From NCBI RefSeq assembly GCF_005047355.1, contig NZ_SUMC01000033.1, positions 40,707 to 104,706 of the forward strand: 64,000 nt of DNA. The letters run 5' to 3'. The position numbers were made by a program, and so were the translations under genes. The stretch comes from Actinacidiphila oryziradicis (GTDB lineage Bacteria; Actinomycetota; Actinomycetes; Streptomycetales; Streptomycetaceae). The notes under the pieces were generated by a model. That model had not been told where the DNA came from. It made no database searches and saw only the letters and a program-made list of their open reading frames with translations. Below, one piece after another: positions 33,234 to 41,687 of this stretch (positions are counted from its first letter, which is position 1; each line of letters opens with the position of its first letter).

Positions 33234-33273
33234 CCGGCAGGGGCCGGGAGCTCGAGGTCCCGGCCCCTGCCGG
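33234..33273 (-). terminator. Strong hairpin after the amidohydrolase operon
   Basis: CCGGCAGGGGCCGGGA and TCCCGGCCCCTGCCGG are perfect 16-base arms with an eight-base loop, 43 bases past the stop of the last gene of the LacI-controlled operon. Confidence 0.85.
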
Positions 33274-33315
33274 AGTTCATGACCCGGGTGCGATCCGGGA
33301 CTCGACCGGATCGGC

Positions 33316-34650
33316 TCACGCCGCCGATTCGACGGCGAACGGCGTACCCAGCAGGAGACGGTTCCTGGAAGATCGTGCCTGCTCCTGCAGCGCGTGCGTC
33401 TCGTGCCCGACCAGCTTGCCGGCGACCTTCACAGGCCGGCCGGCCACGAAGACGGTGTCGACGTTCTCGCTGTCGGCCAGGGTGACCGCGGCCGGCAGAT
33501 TGTTGATCAGGAAGAGGTTCGGGAGATCGACCCGCAGCATGATGATGTCCGCCTGCTTGCCGGGGGTGAGCGAGCCGATCCGGTCGCCCATACCCAGGGT
33601 GCGGGCTCCCTCGATGGTGGCCATCCGCACTACGTCCGCGGTGTTCAGAGCCAGGTCCGCCGGCCACTCGCCACGGTCCAGCGACAGTTGGTTCTGCCTG
33701 CCGCGTTCTGCCTCCAGCGTGCCGCGCATCTCGGCGAACATGCTGCCGCCGACCGCGCTGACCACGTCGATGCTCAGGCTGGGCTGGATCCCCGCCGCGA
33801 TCAGTCGGCCGGTAGCGGGGTAACCATGGCCCATCTGCATCTCCGACCGCGGGGAGATCGAGATCTTCCCGCCGGAGTCCGCTATGCGCTGCAGCTCCTC
33901 GTCGGTGCAGGTGTTGCAGTGCACGTAGATGATGTCGGGGCCGAGCAGCCGCGCCTCGTCCATCTTGGTTACGGCACGCGTACGGCCGAGCAGCCCGGCG
34001 CCGACGTGCAGTGAGGTGCGGATGCCCAGTTCACGCGCCAGCCGGATGTCGGTCACGGTCTCCTCCAACGAGGAGAACTCAGGCCCGAGGCTGGCCAGGG
34101 CCAAGCTGAGCCGCTGGTTGCCGTTCGAGAAGTATGTGCCGGCCACGCGGGCCAGATCCTTCTGGTACCAGTCGGCCGCCGGCGACCTCGGATTGCCGTA
34201 TCCGAAGACCGCCCGCACGCCGGAGTCCGCCAGTCCCCGTACGGCCGCGTCCGCGTGGTCGGGGGTGTTCACGATGTGCGACCAGTCCATGACTGTCGTG
34301 ACGCCGCCGTTGAGCGCCTCCAGCGCGCCCAGGAGGTCGGCGATGTAGACGTCCTCCGCACTGAAGCGCGGGCCTATGACGCCGAGCATCTGCTCGGCGT
34401 ACTGACCCAACGTCCAGTCGGCGGCGATCTGGCGAATGGCCGACTGCCACAGGTGACGGTGAGTGTCGACCAGACCCGGCATCACGATCATGCCGGTGGC
34501 GTCGATGACCCGGGCACCCTCCGCCGGGAGGTCCTTGCCCACCGCCACGATCCGGTCGTCCTCGACGAGAACGTCACCTCGGGTGAGGTCCCCGATCTCC
34601 GGGTCGACGGTGAGGACCGTACCGCCGCGTATCAATGTCGTGCTGCTCAT
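33316..34650 (-). CDS. Amidohydrolase family protein (cytosine deaminase/TrzN-like)
   Basis: 444 residues from ATG 34650. Metal-dependent amidohydrolase: VMPGLVDTHRHLWQSAIRQI (HxH motif at ~63-65), the His in TSLHVGAGLLG, the next in DIIYVHCNTCTDEE, and the catalytic Asp probably in SIDVVSAVGGSMF. The C-terminal composite beta domain contains GSLTPGKQADIIMLRVDLPN. This architecture is that of deaminases and dechlorinases such as AtzA, TrzN and guanine/SAH deaminases acting on N-heterocycles. It is the last gene of the minus-strand operon, 30 bases after the other amidohydrolase. Confidence 0.88.
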   Translation of the reverse strand: MSSTTLIRGGTVLTVDPEIGDLTRGDVLVEDDRIVAVGKDLPAEGARVIDATGMIVMPGLVDTHRHLWQSAIRQIAADWTLGQYAEQMLGVIGPRFSAEDVYIADLLGALEALNGGVTTVMDWSHIVNTPDHADAAVRGLADSGVRAVFGYGNPRSPAADWYQKDLARVAGTYFSNGNQRLSLALASLGPEFSSLEETVTDIRLARELGIRTSLHVGAGLLGRTRAVTKMDEARLLGPDIIYVHCNTCTDEELQRIADSGGKISISPRSEMQMGHGYPATGRLIAAGIQPSLSIDVVSAVGGSMFAEMRGTLEAERGRQNQLSLDRGEWPADLALNTADVVRMATIEGARTLGMGDRIGSLTPGKQADIIMLRVDLPNLFLINNLPAAVTLADSENVDTVFVAGRPVKVAGKLVGHETHALQEQARSSRNRLLLGTPFAVESAA

Positions 34651-34680
34651 CTCATGACTCCGGCTTCTTTGCTGAAGAGG

Positions 34681-36351
34681 TCAGGCCCGAAACGGCCCGG
34701 ATGCGTGGACGGTCCGGCCGCCGACGACGGTCAACTGTGCGGTGATGGACGGGATGAGATCAGCCGGCACGGTGAAGTAGTCGTCGCTGAGGACGGCCAG
34801 ATCGGCCCGCGCCCCAGGCCGGAGGTGGCCCCGGTCGGACTCCTCGAAGGAGAACCACGCGCTGCCGCGGGTGTACAGGTCGAGGGACTGCTGACGGGAC
34901 AGGTTGTGCCGAGGCGCCCGCTGGACCCTGCCGTCGAGGGAACGGCCCTCGTGCAGCCACCACAACGACAACCAGGGACTGTACGACGAGGCACGGGTCG
35001 CGTCGGTTCCCGCGCCGACCTGCACCCCGGCCTCCAGCAGGTCACCCAGCGGAGGCACCGACGCCATCTGTTCGGCTCCCCAACAGGCCGCCGACGCACC
35101 GGCCTTGAACACCTGGTGGTCGTCAGTGACGACACCGGCGCCCAGCGCGGCCAGCCGCCGGATGTTGCGGGGGCTGATCGTGTCGGCGTGAGCGAGGGAG
35201 AAACGCAGCCGGTCCAGCGGAATCTGCCGGTGGACGGTCTCCCAGGCGTCCAGGATCCGGTCGATGCTCGAATCAAGGACGGCGTGGATGTGCATCGGCC
35301 AGCCGCGTTCGGCGACCCGCCGGCTGATCGTGAGCAGGTCCTCGTAGGCCTCATCCATCAGGCTGAACGGTTCGAGTCCCTCGAAGTCGTGGCACCCAAA
35401 GTGCACTACCTCCCCCGCACCGACCATCCGCAGCATGTCGTCGCCGAAGCTGGTCTGTGCGTGGCGCAGCCATCCCTCCAGCTGGCTCACCTCATGCCCG
35501 GCATCCACGGCGGAGACGTACAGACGCATCCGGACTGTCAGTTCTCCCGCTCGCCACAGGTCGAAGAGCGGGTCGTAGCGCTCAGGCGCCATTCCGAAGC
35601 CGCCGGGGTCGACCACACCGGTCAGCCCGACCGCGTTGAGGTCCGCGAACATGGCGCGGGTGGACGCTCGCTCCGCGGCGGCGTCCGGCCCGGGGATCGC
35701 GGCAAGACACCGGTTGAACGCTCCGAGCCCCCGCACCACGCCGGTGCAGCGGCCGGTGAGCGGGTCACGTTCGACGGTGCCGCTTGGAAGGCCGGTCCAG
35801 GAGTCGAGGCCGAGCACCCGCATCGCCTCGCTGTTGAGCACGGCGAGGTCGTAGAGCGCCTGCACGTAGACCGGGTGATCCGGCGCGACCGCGTCGAGCT
35901 CGGCAGTGCTGGGCGGCCGGTTCTCCTTGAACTGGGTGTGATGCCAGCCGCCGACGGCGCGGATCCACCGGCCGGGCGGCGCACTGCGTACCGCTTCGCC
36001 GACACTGGTGAGGGCGTCCGTGAGCGCTGACATTCCGGTCCAGTGCAACTCGCTCGACCAGGTTGAGCCGGCGCGGGTCGCGTGCATGTGGCCGTCGATC
36101 AGACCTGGGATGACCCGGTGTCCGCGCAGGTCGACGACCTCGCTCCGCGGTCCCGCGAGATCCCTGATCTCGCGATCCGTGCCGAGAGCCGTGACCCGCC
36201 CGCGGCTCACGGCGAGAGCTTCGTACGCCTCGTCCTCTTCGTCTCGCCTCTCACCGCGGGCAGCGAGGCCCGGTGCCCGCGACCCGGGCCGGATGCGCCC
36301 GTTGACGTAGATCGTGTCAGGGACGCCGGTGGCAGGGTGGCTGTGCTCCAT
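34681..36351 (-). CDS. Amidohydrolase, YtcJ-like
   Basis: 556 residues from ATG 36351 (AAAGGAG seven bases upstream). Long amidohydrolase-3 type protein: VIPGLIDGHMHATRAGSTW (HxH), VVDPGGFGMAPERYDPLFDL, GWPMHIHAVLDSSIDRILD, RFSLAHADTISPRNIRRLAA, GAGTDATRASSYSPWLSLWW, and the end domain LRPGARADLAVLSDDYFTVP. YtcJ/LAF-type members hydrolyse N-acyl or N-formyl compounds. Second-to-last gene of the operon and probably acts with its amidohydrolase neighbour on one nitrogen-containing substrate. Exact substrate unknown. Confidence 0.88.
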   Translation of the reverse strand: MEHSHPATGVPDTIYVNGRIRPGSRAPGLAARGERRDEEDEAYEALAVSRGRVTALGTDREIRDLAGPRSEVVDLRGHRVIPGLIDGHMHATRAGSTWSSELHWTGMSALTDALTSVGEAVRSAPPGRWIRAVGGWHHTQFKENRPPSTAELDAVAPDHPVYVQALYDLAVLNSEAMRVLGLDSWTGLPSGTVERDPLTGRCTGVVRGLGAFNRCLAAIPGPDAAAERASTRAMFADLNAVGLTGVVDPGGFGMAPERYDPLFDLWRAGELTVRMRLYVSAVDAGHEVSQLEGWLRHAQTSFGDDMLRMVGAGEVVHFGCHDFEGLEPFSLMDEAYEDLLTISRRVAERGWPMHIHAVLDSSIDRILDAWETVHRQIPLDRLRFSLAHADTISPRNIRRLAALGAGVVTDDHQVFKAGASAACWGAEQMASVPPLGDLLEAGVQVGAGTDATRASSYSPWLSLWWLHEGRSLDGRVQRAPRHNLSRQQSLDLYTRGSAWFSFEESDRGHLRPGARADLAVLSDDYFTVPADLIPSITAQLTVVGGRTVHASGPFRA

Positions 36352-36417
36352 TCCGGAGCTCCTTTCCGTCAGGACGTCGGTGTCCGGCGGGGTGGGGATG
36401 TGGCAGGTGCGGAGGAT

Positions 36418-37893
36418 TCACCACGAAAGGGCGATGTACTTGGACTCGGTGTAGTCCAACAGGCCCTCGTGGCCGCCCTCCCGGCCGATGCCGCTCTGCT
36501 TCGTACCGCCGAACGGGGCGGCCGGGTCAGAGACGACACCGCGGTTGAGGCCCACCATTCCGGAGTCCAGCCGCTCGCTCACCCGCAGGCCACGGGCCAG
36601 GTCGGAGGTGTAGACGTAGGAGACCAGACCGTACTCGGTGTCGTTGGCGAACTGGATCGCCTCATCCTCGGTGCTGAAGGCGACCACCGGAGCGACCGGG
36701 CCGAAGATCTCCTCGCGAAGCACCGGCGCGTTCGGCGGCACATCCGCGAGGACGGTCGGCGGGTAGTAGAAGCCCGGACCTTCGGGAGTCTCGCCGCCCG
36801 CCACCACGGAGGCACCCGCCTGTACGGTGTCCGCGACCAGCTGGGCGACCTTGTCGCGGCTCTCCGCGTTGACGAGCGGTCCGAGTTGCACACCAGGGTC
36901 CAGGCCGGGGCCGGTACGCAGGGAGTTCATGGCATCCGCGAGCCGCCGGGTGAAGTCGGCGGCCACCGGTTCTTCCACGTAGAAGCGGTTGGCGGCGGTG
37001 CACGCCTCGCCGCCGTTGCGCATCTTGGCCACCATGGCGCCGGCAACGGCCTCGTCCAGGTCCGCGTCGGCGAAGACCAGGAACGGAGCGTTGCCGCCCA
37101 GCTCCATGGAGCAGTTGACCACCGTCTGGGACGCGGCCGCCAGCAGGGTCCGGCCCACCTCGGTGGAACCGGTGAAGGACAGCTTGCGGACCCGCGGATC
37201 GTCCAGCATCGCGGAGACCACCGCGCCGGAACGGCGGGAGGGCAGCACATTCAGCACGCCCGCCGGCAGGCCCACCTCCTCGAAGAGGGCTGCCATGGCC
37301 AGCGCGGTGAGGGGGGTGTCACTGGCAGGCTTGAGGACCACCGTGCAGCCGGCGGCCAGCGCGGGGCCGATCTTGCGCGTGGCCATGGCGGCGGGGAAGT
37401 TCCACGGGGTGACCAGGACGCAGACACCGACCGGCTGACGCAGTACGAGAATCTTGTTGCCGCCTGAGGGGGCGGTCTGCACGCTGCCCAGGGTCCGCAC
37501 CGCCTCCTCCGCGTACCACCGGAAGAACTCAGCGGCGTAAGCGACTTCGCCGCGGGCGTCGGCGAGTGCCTTGCCGTTCTCCAGCACGATCAGCTCGGCG
37601 AATTCCTCCGCCCTCTGCTTCATCTTGTCGAACGCCGAGCGCAGCAGTTCGGCCCGCTCGCGCGGTGGCGTGGCCGCCCAGCCGGCCAGCGCCGCCTCCG
37701 CGGCGTCGACGGCGGCGAGGCCGTCCTCCGGGCTCGCGCTGGCGACGTCGGTGAGCTTCTCACCGCTCGACGGATCCAGTACGTCGATGCGCGCTCCATC
37801 GCTCGCGGGCCTCCAACGTCCGCCGATGAACAGATCGGTGGGAACCTTCTCGGCCCGCAGCCTGGCGGGGGATCCCTGGTTGTGCGCGGTCAC
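36418..37893 (-). CDS. NAD(P)-dependent aldehyde dehydrogenase (succinate-semialdehyde type)
   Basis: 491 residues from GTG 37893. ALDH superfamily landmarks: LVTPWNFPAAMATRKIGPAL (catalytic Asn), CTVVLKPASDTPLTALAMAA, the Glu in MELGGNAPFLVFADADLDEA, the nucleophile Cys in NGGEACTAANRFYVE, and EEIFGPVAPVVAF near the C-terminus. The closest group is GabD (succinate or glutarate semialdehyde). The gene lies between the M24-like and amidohydrolase genes, with 66 and 48 base gaps, so it probably oxidises an aldehyde intermediate of the same pathway. Confidence 0.92.
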   Translation of the reverse strand: MTAHNQGSPARLRAEKVPTDLFIGGRWRPASDGARIDVLDPSSGEKLTDVASASPEDGLAAVDAAEAALAGWAATPPRERAELLRSAFDKMKQRAEEFAELIVLENGKALADARGEVAYAAEFFRWYAEEAVRTLGSVQTAPSGGNKILVLRQPVGVCVLVTPWNFPAAMATRKIGPALAAGCTVVLKPASDTPLTALAMAALFEEVGLPAGVLNVLPSRRSGAVVSAMLDDPRVRKLSFTGSTEVGRTLLAAASQTVVNCSMELGGNAPFLVFADADLDEAVAGAMVAKMRNGGEACTAANRFYVEEPVAADFTRRLADAMNSLRTGPGLDPGVQLGPLVNAESRDKVAQLVADTVQAGASVVAGGETPEGPGFYYPPTVLADVPPNAPVLREEIFGPVAPVVAFSTEDEAIQFANDTEYGLVSYVYTSDLARGLRVSERLDSGMVGLNRGVVSDPAAPFGGTKQSGIGREGGHEGLLDYTESKYIALSW

Positions 37894-37941
37894 TTGCTCT
37901 TCGCCTCCTGCTTCGGGTTTTGGCGGTTGTCGCGGGGTTCC

Positions 37942-39210
37942 TCAGTAGCGATTGGCCACGAACAGTTCCTGGGCGGGGAATCTGGTCAGCACCTGGGCTC
38001 CGTCGGCGGTGACGACGACTTCCTCCTCGATGCGCGCCGCGGAGAACCCGTCGGAGGCCGGGCAGTAGGTCTCCAGCGCGAAGACCATGCCCTCCTGGAT
38101 CTCCACGGGGCTGTCCAGGCTGTTCAGCCGGCTGATGATAGGCCGTTCGTGCAGGCCGAGGCCCAGACCGTGGCCGAACTGGAGGCCGAAGGCGGCCATT
38201 TCACTGGCGAAGCCGAACTCGTTCGCGGCCGGCCACACCCGCGCGACCTGGTCGGTACCGATCCCCGGCTTGACGATGGCGATGGCGGCGTCCATCCATT
38301 CGCGGGCCTTGGTGTACGCGTCACGCTGCGAACTCGTTGAGCTGCCCACCGCGAAGGTGCGGTAGTAGCAGGTGCGATAGCCGTTGTAGGACTGGATGAT
38401 GTCGAAGAACGCCTGATCGCCCGGGCGGATGATCCGGTCGGAGAAGTTGTGCGGGTGCGGGTTGCACCGCTCGCCGGACACCGCGTTGATGGCCTCTACC
38501 TGGTCCGAACCCATCTCGTACAGGCGCTTGTTGGCCAAAGCGACGATCTCGTTCTCGCGCACGCCGGGCTTGAGCGCCTCGACGATGTCCTGGTAGACGC
38601 CGTCGACCATGGCGGCCGCCATGGACAACAGGGCGATCTCGTCGGACGACTTGATCTGGCGGGCGTCGAGCATCAACTGCTGGGCGTCGACGACCTTCAG
38701 GCCCTGCCGCTGCATCTCGAACAGGAAGGGCGGCTCTACGATGTCCACGCCGACGGGCAGATCAGCGATGCCCGCGTCCTCGAGCATGCCCTTGATCTCG
38801 GTGACCGCCGATCGCATCAGACCGACCTCCGGCGAGATGGCGCCACGCATACCGAGCATGCCCGCTCGGGAGTTCTCCGGCCGCAGCCAGGGGGCGTAGA
38901 GCTGGTGGTGTCGCGCCGCGGAGCCGAAGTCCCACAGCACCGGCTCTCCGCCACGGGTCAGGAGAGCGTATCGGGTCATCTTGTCCCCGAGAGCCCCGCC
39001 GATCCAGGTCTGCGTGGTGTAACGGATGTTGTAGAAGTCGAACAGCAGGAAGGCCCCGCACTCGCTGGACGCCAGCGCCGCCCGGGCGCGCTCCAGCCGG
39101 TACGCCCGGAGCCGTTCGTAGTCCACGCGCTGCTCGTAGTCCACCGCACTGTGTCCATAGGCGGGGATCGGCCGTGTCGTCTGCGGATTCATGGCATTCA
39201 TGGCATTCAT
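37942..39210 (-). CDS. M24 (pita-bread fold) protein lacking one metal ligand
   Basis: 422 residues. Three in-frame ATGs result from a nine-base repeat (39210, 39201, 39192); AAGGG eight bases upstream favours 39210. N-terminal creatinase-type domain (~45-160), then the pita-bread domain with EVEAINAVSG-like region DQVEAINAVSGERCNPHPHN, FDIIQSYNGYRTCYYRTF, GHGLGLGLHERPIISRL, EGMVFALETYCPA and RIEEEVVVT. In M24 metallopeptidases two Asp lie in DxG...SD; the second is replaced by Cys/Tyr here, while His and both Glu remain. So a creatinase-like or DddP-like small-molecule lyase/hydrolase is at least as likely as a peptidase. Confidence 0.82.
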   Translation of the reverse strand: MNAMNAMNPQTTRPIPAYGHSAVDYEQRVDYERLRAYRLERARAALASSECGAFLLFDFYNIRYTTQTWIGGALGDKMTRYALLTRGGEPVLWDFGSAARHHQLYAPWLRPENSRAGMLGMRGAISPEVGLMRSAVTEIKGMLEDAGIADLPVGVDIVEPPFLFEMQRQGLKVVDAQQLMLDARQIKSSDEIALLSMAAAMVDGVYQDIVEALKPGVRENEIVALANKRLYEMGSDQVEAINAVSGERCNPHPHNFSDRIIRPGDQAFFDIIQSYNGYRTCYYRTFAVGSSTSSQRDAYTKAREWMDAAIAIVKPGIGTDQVARVWPAANEFGFASEMAAFGLQFGHGLGLGLHERPIISRLNSLDSPVEIQEGMVFALETYCPASDGFSAARIEEEVVVTADGAQVLTRFPAQELFVANRY

Positions 39211-39258
39211 GCGGAAACACCCTTAATCGCTGCGAGGCTGCGGGAGGAGGGGCACAGG

Positions 39259-40206
39259 TCAGGCCTGCGGGGACAGACCGTCATCGACGGGCACGTTCTC
39301 GGCTTCCAGCGTGAGGCCGGAGTTCCTGGCCTGCTCGAGGATCAAGGTGGCGAAGTCCTCCTCGACGTGCCCCGCACCGATGGCACCCGCGATGAGCTGA
39401 GCGGTGGCGGCGGCGAGCGGCATCGGGACCTCCAGCTCGCGGGCCGCGGACAGCCCCAGGTCGAAGTCCTTGCGCAGCAGCGGCATGGTGAACGTCGGCT
39501 TGAAGTCCAGGTTGACCAGCGCGGGCGACTTGTAACGGGTGAAGACCGAGCCCAACACGGAGTCATTGAGGAACTCCAGGAAGGCGGCACGGCTGACACC
39601 GCCCTTCTCCGCGAGGATGGTGATCTCGGCGAGCGACTGGGTGACCACGCCGAGGAAGACGTTGTGCGCGATCTTGACGAGACGGGCGACCTCGTCCTCG
39701 CCGACGTAGGTCACCCCGCGCCCCAGCAGCGCCAGCAACGGCTCAACCTGGTCGAACACCTCGCGTGAGCCGGAAACCGCGACCGTCAGCTTGCCCGCGG
39801 CGATCACCTTCGGGTTCCCGCTCACCGGGGCGGCCAGGAAGTCGGTCCCACGCTTCGCGGCTTCGTTCCGGATCAGCGCGGACACCTGGGTGGAGACCGT
39901 GGAGCTGTCGATCAGCGCCCCCGGCGCGGCATCCGGCGAGGTCAGCACGCCGCCGGGGCCCGTGGTGACCGCCTCCAGGTCGGCCGAGGCGGAGACCATG
40001 ATGAAGACGACGTCCCGGTCGGCCAGATCAACCGGCCGTTCGACGATCGTCGCTCCCCGTTCGGCCAGCGGTTCGGCCTTGGCGCGGGTCCTGTTGTAGA
40101 CGGCGACGTCGTGCCCCGCGTCCAGCAGCTGGGCGGCCAGTTGGAAGCCCATGCGGCCGGCACCGATCCAGCCGATACGCGGGCGGTCCTGGGCGACATA
40201 CGTCAT
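39259..40206 (-). CDS. 3-hydroxyisobutyrate dehydrogenase family NAD(P)-dependent oxidoreductase
   Basis: 315 residues from ATG 40206. Rossmann motif IGWIGAGRMGFQLAAQLLDA (~11-30), substrate-binding signature DFLAAPVSGNPKVIAAGKLT (~121-140), catalytic Lys in ARLVKIAHNVFLG (~178), and the helical dimer domain with FKPTFTMPLLRKDFDLGLSA. Beta-hydroxyacid dehydrogenases oxidise or reduce 3-hydroxyacids (3-hydroxyisobutyrate, tartronate semialdehyde, 6-phosphogluconate-like). First gene of the five-gene operon facing the LacI regulator across a 420-base control region with three operator-like sites. Confidence 0.92.
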   Translation of the reverse strand: MTYVAQDRPRIGWIGAGRMGFQLAAQLLDAGHDVAVYNRTRAKAEPLAERGATIVERPVDLADRDVVFIMVSASADLEAVTTGPGGVLTSPDAAPGALIDSSTVSTQVSALIRNEAAKRGTDFLAAPVSGNPKVIAAGKLTVAVSGSREVFDQVEPLLALLGRGVTYVGEDEVARLVKIAHNVFLGVVTQSLAEITILAEKGGVSRAAFLEFLNDSVLGSVFTRYKSPALVNLDFKPTFTMPLLRKDFDLGLSAARELEVPMPLAAATAQLIAGAIGAGHVEEDFATLILEQARNSGLTLEAENVPVDDGLSPQA

Positions 40207-40307
40207 TTCTCTACCTCAATCCTGGGAGACGGCTCGACTGATACGGCCCCGCGGCGACCGGACCGCGGTGTGCGACCGACAAGGAGCCGCCGACAAGCGA
40301 CAGCTTC

Positions 40308-40321
40308 TGGAATCGATTGCA
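40308..40321. promoter_or_regulatory. LacI-type operator, site 1
   Basis: TGGAATCGATTGCA, one mismatch from the perfect dyad TGCAATCGATTGCA shared by the three sites. It is 102 bases upstream of the dehydrogenase start, a good place to repress the minus-strand operon. Confidence 0.72.
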
Positions 40322-40437
40322 TAGGGGCATCCCCCTGTCGGGTGCGGTGAATAACGAGATCAGCGGTCCTGAACTGGTGAAACGGAAGCCCCGGGCGCGA
40401 CTGAAGCGATCATTCGTCCGCAACCTTTGACGGTCAC

Positions 40438-40451
40438 TGCAACCGATCGCA
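40438..40451. promoter_or_regulatory. LacI-type operator, site 2
   Basis: TGCAACCGATCGCA, two differences from the common dyad. It lies in the middle of the divergent region, 130 bases from site 1 and 143 from site 3, spacing that would allow looping. Confidence 0.68.
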
Positions 40452-40580
40452 TTCATGCTTGCTTCCTACTTGCGAAGCTGTCAAGCCTTCGGGCGCTCAC
40501 CCTTGCACTTCGCCGCACAGTTTTGATTTTTTACGGAAAAAATCACCTATGTCCCGAAGCTACCTCGGTCGCCGGGACTC

Positions 40581-40594
40581 TGCAATCGGTTGTT
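40581..40594. promoter_or_regulatory. LacI-type operator, site 3
   Basis: TGCAATCGGTTGTT, with one arm perfect. It lies 33 bases before the lacI-type gene start and fits autoregulation. Confidence 0.65.
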
Positions 40595-40626
40595 GCCGGG
40601 TGGAGCGTTTCACCTAGACTGCCCAG

Positions 40627-41676
40627 GTGAGCAAACGCCCGACCATGTCCGATGTGGCAGCACTCGCCGGAGTGCACAAGGCCACGGCCTCCCGCGCCCT
40701 CAACCCCAGCACCAGCGGTCTGGTGAACACGGCGACGGCCCGTCGGGTGAAGATGGCCGCCGAGCAACTGGGGTTCACCCCCAACTCAGCGGCCCGCAGT
40801 CTGCGCACCAACCGTTCCTTCACGGTCGGCGTCCTGCTGCCCGACCTCACGAACCCGCTTTTCCCCCCGGTTGCGCGCGGCATCGAGGAGGTCCTGAACG
40901 CCGGTGGCTACACCGCGCTGCTGGCGAACACCGACAACGACGAAGCCAAGGAACGCACCCAGTTCAACGCCCTGCTGGGACGGCAGGTGGACGGATTCAT
41001 CGTCGCCACCGCGCAGCGCGAGCATCCCCTGTTGGATGAGGCATATGAATCGGGCGTCCCGATCGTGCTCGTCAACCGCTGTACCGACCGCAGGCTGTTC
41101 CCCTGGGTCTCCGGCGACGACGCCACCGGGATGACGCTTGCCGTGGAGCACCTGCTCGGTCTCGGACACCGCGCGATCGCCCACCTGGCGGGCCCTCAGA
41201 CCATGTCCACCGGTGTCACCCGCGCGCGAGCCTTCCGCCACGCGGTCGAAACCGCCGGGATCGGTCCTCAGTCGGCACCGGTCGCCGTCAGCAGGGCCTA
41301 CACCACGCAGGCGGGCGAGTACGCCACCCATGAACTGCTCGAAAGACACCCGGACACGACGGCCATCTGCGCCGGCAACGACCTGATCGCCCTCGGAGCA
41401 CTGCACGCTTTGAAGGCCAGGGGCCTGCGGTGCCCGCAGGACCTCTCCCTCGTCGGCTTCAACGATATGCAGTTCGCCGACGAATTCCAGCCGCCGCTGA
41501 CCACCGTGCACGTGCCGCACTTCGGCCTGGGGGCGGAGGCGGCCCGCCTCCTGCTTGAGCGTTTGGACCGCTACGAGGAGAAGGGCCACCCCGCTCCGAT
41601 GGCGAAGACCGTCCTGCTACCGGTGCGTCTGGTCGTCCGCGCCTCGACCGCCGCCCCGCCGCCTCGTGGTGCGTAG
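40627..41676 (+). CDS. LacI family transcriptional regulator
   Basis: 349 residues from GTG 40627 (VSKRPTMSDVAALAGVHKAT); an ATG six codons later is also possible. The N-terminal HTH (MSDVAALAGVHKATASRALN) and hinge helix (AAEQLGFTPNSAARSLRTN) precede a periplasmic-binding-type sensor with FTVGVLLPDLTNPLFPPVAR, HLLGLGHRAIAHLAGP and LSLVGFNDMQFADEFQPPLT. It is divergent from the five-gene catabolic operon and convergent with the E2 gene (11 bases between stops). Three copies of a LacI-type dyad in the intergenic region make it the likely repressor of that operon, released by a pathway metabolite. Confidence 0.93.
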   Translation: MSKRPTMSDVAALAGVHKATASRALNPSTSGLVNTATARRVKMAAEQLGFTPNSAARSLRTNRSFTVGVLLPDLTNPLFPPVARGIEEVLNAGGYTALLANTDNDEAKERTQFNALLGRQVDGFIVATAQREHPLLDEAYESGVPIVLVNRCTDRRLFPWVSGDDATGMTLAVEHLLGLGHRAIAHLAGPQTMSTGVTRARAFRHAVETAGIGPQSAPVAVSRAYTTQAGEYATHELLERHPDTTAICAGNDLIALGALHALKARGLRCPQDLSLVGFNDMQFADEFQPPLTTVHVPHFGLGAEAARLLLERLDRYEEKGHPAPMAKTVLLPVRLVVRASTAAPPPRGA

Positions 41677-41687
41677 CGCCTCCACCC

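Noticed and set aside
34255..36030. 591-codon plus-strand frame opposite the YtcJ-like gene
   Set aside because: Antisense shadow; the minus strand carries complete catalytic motifs.
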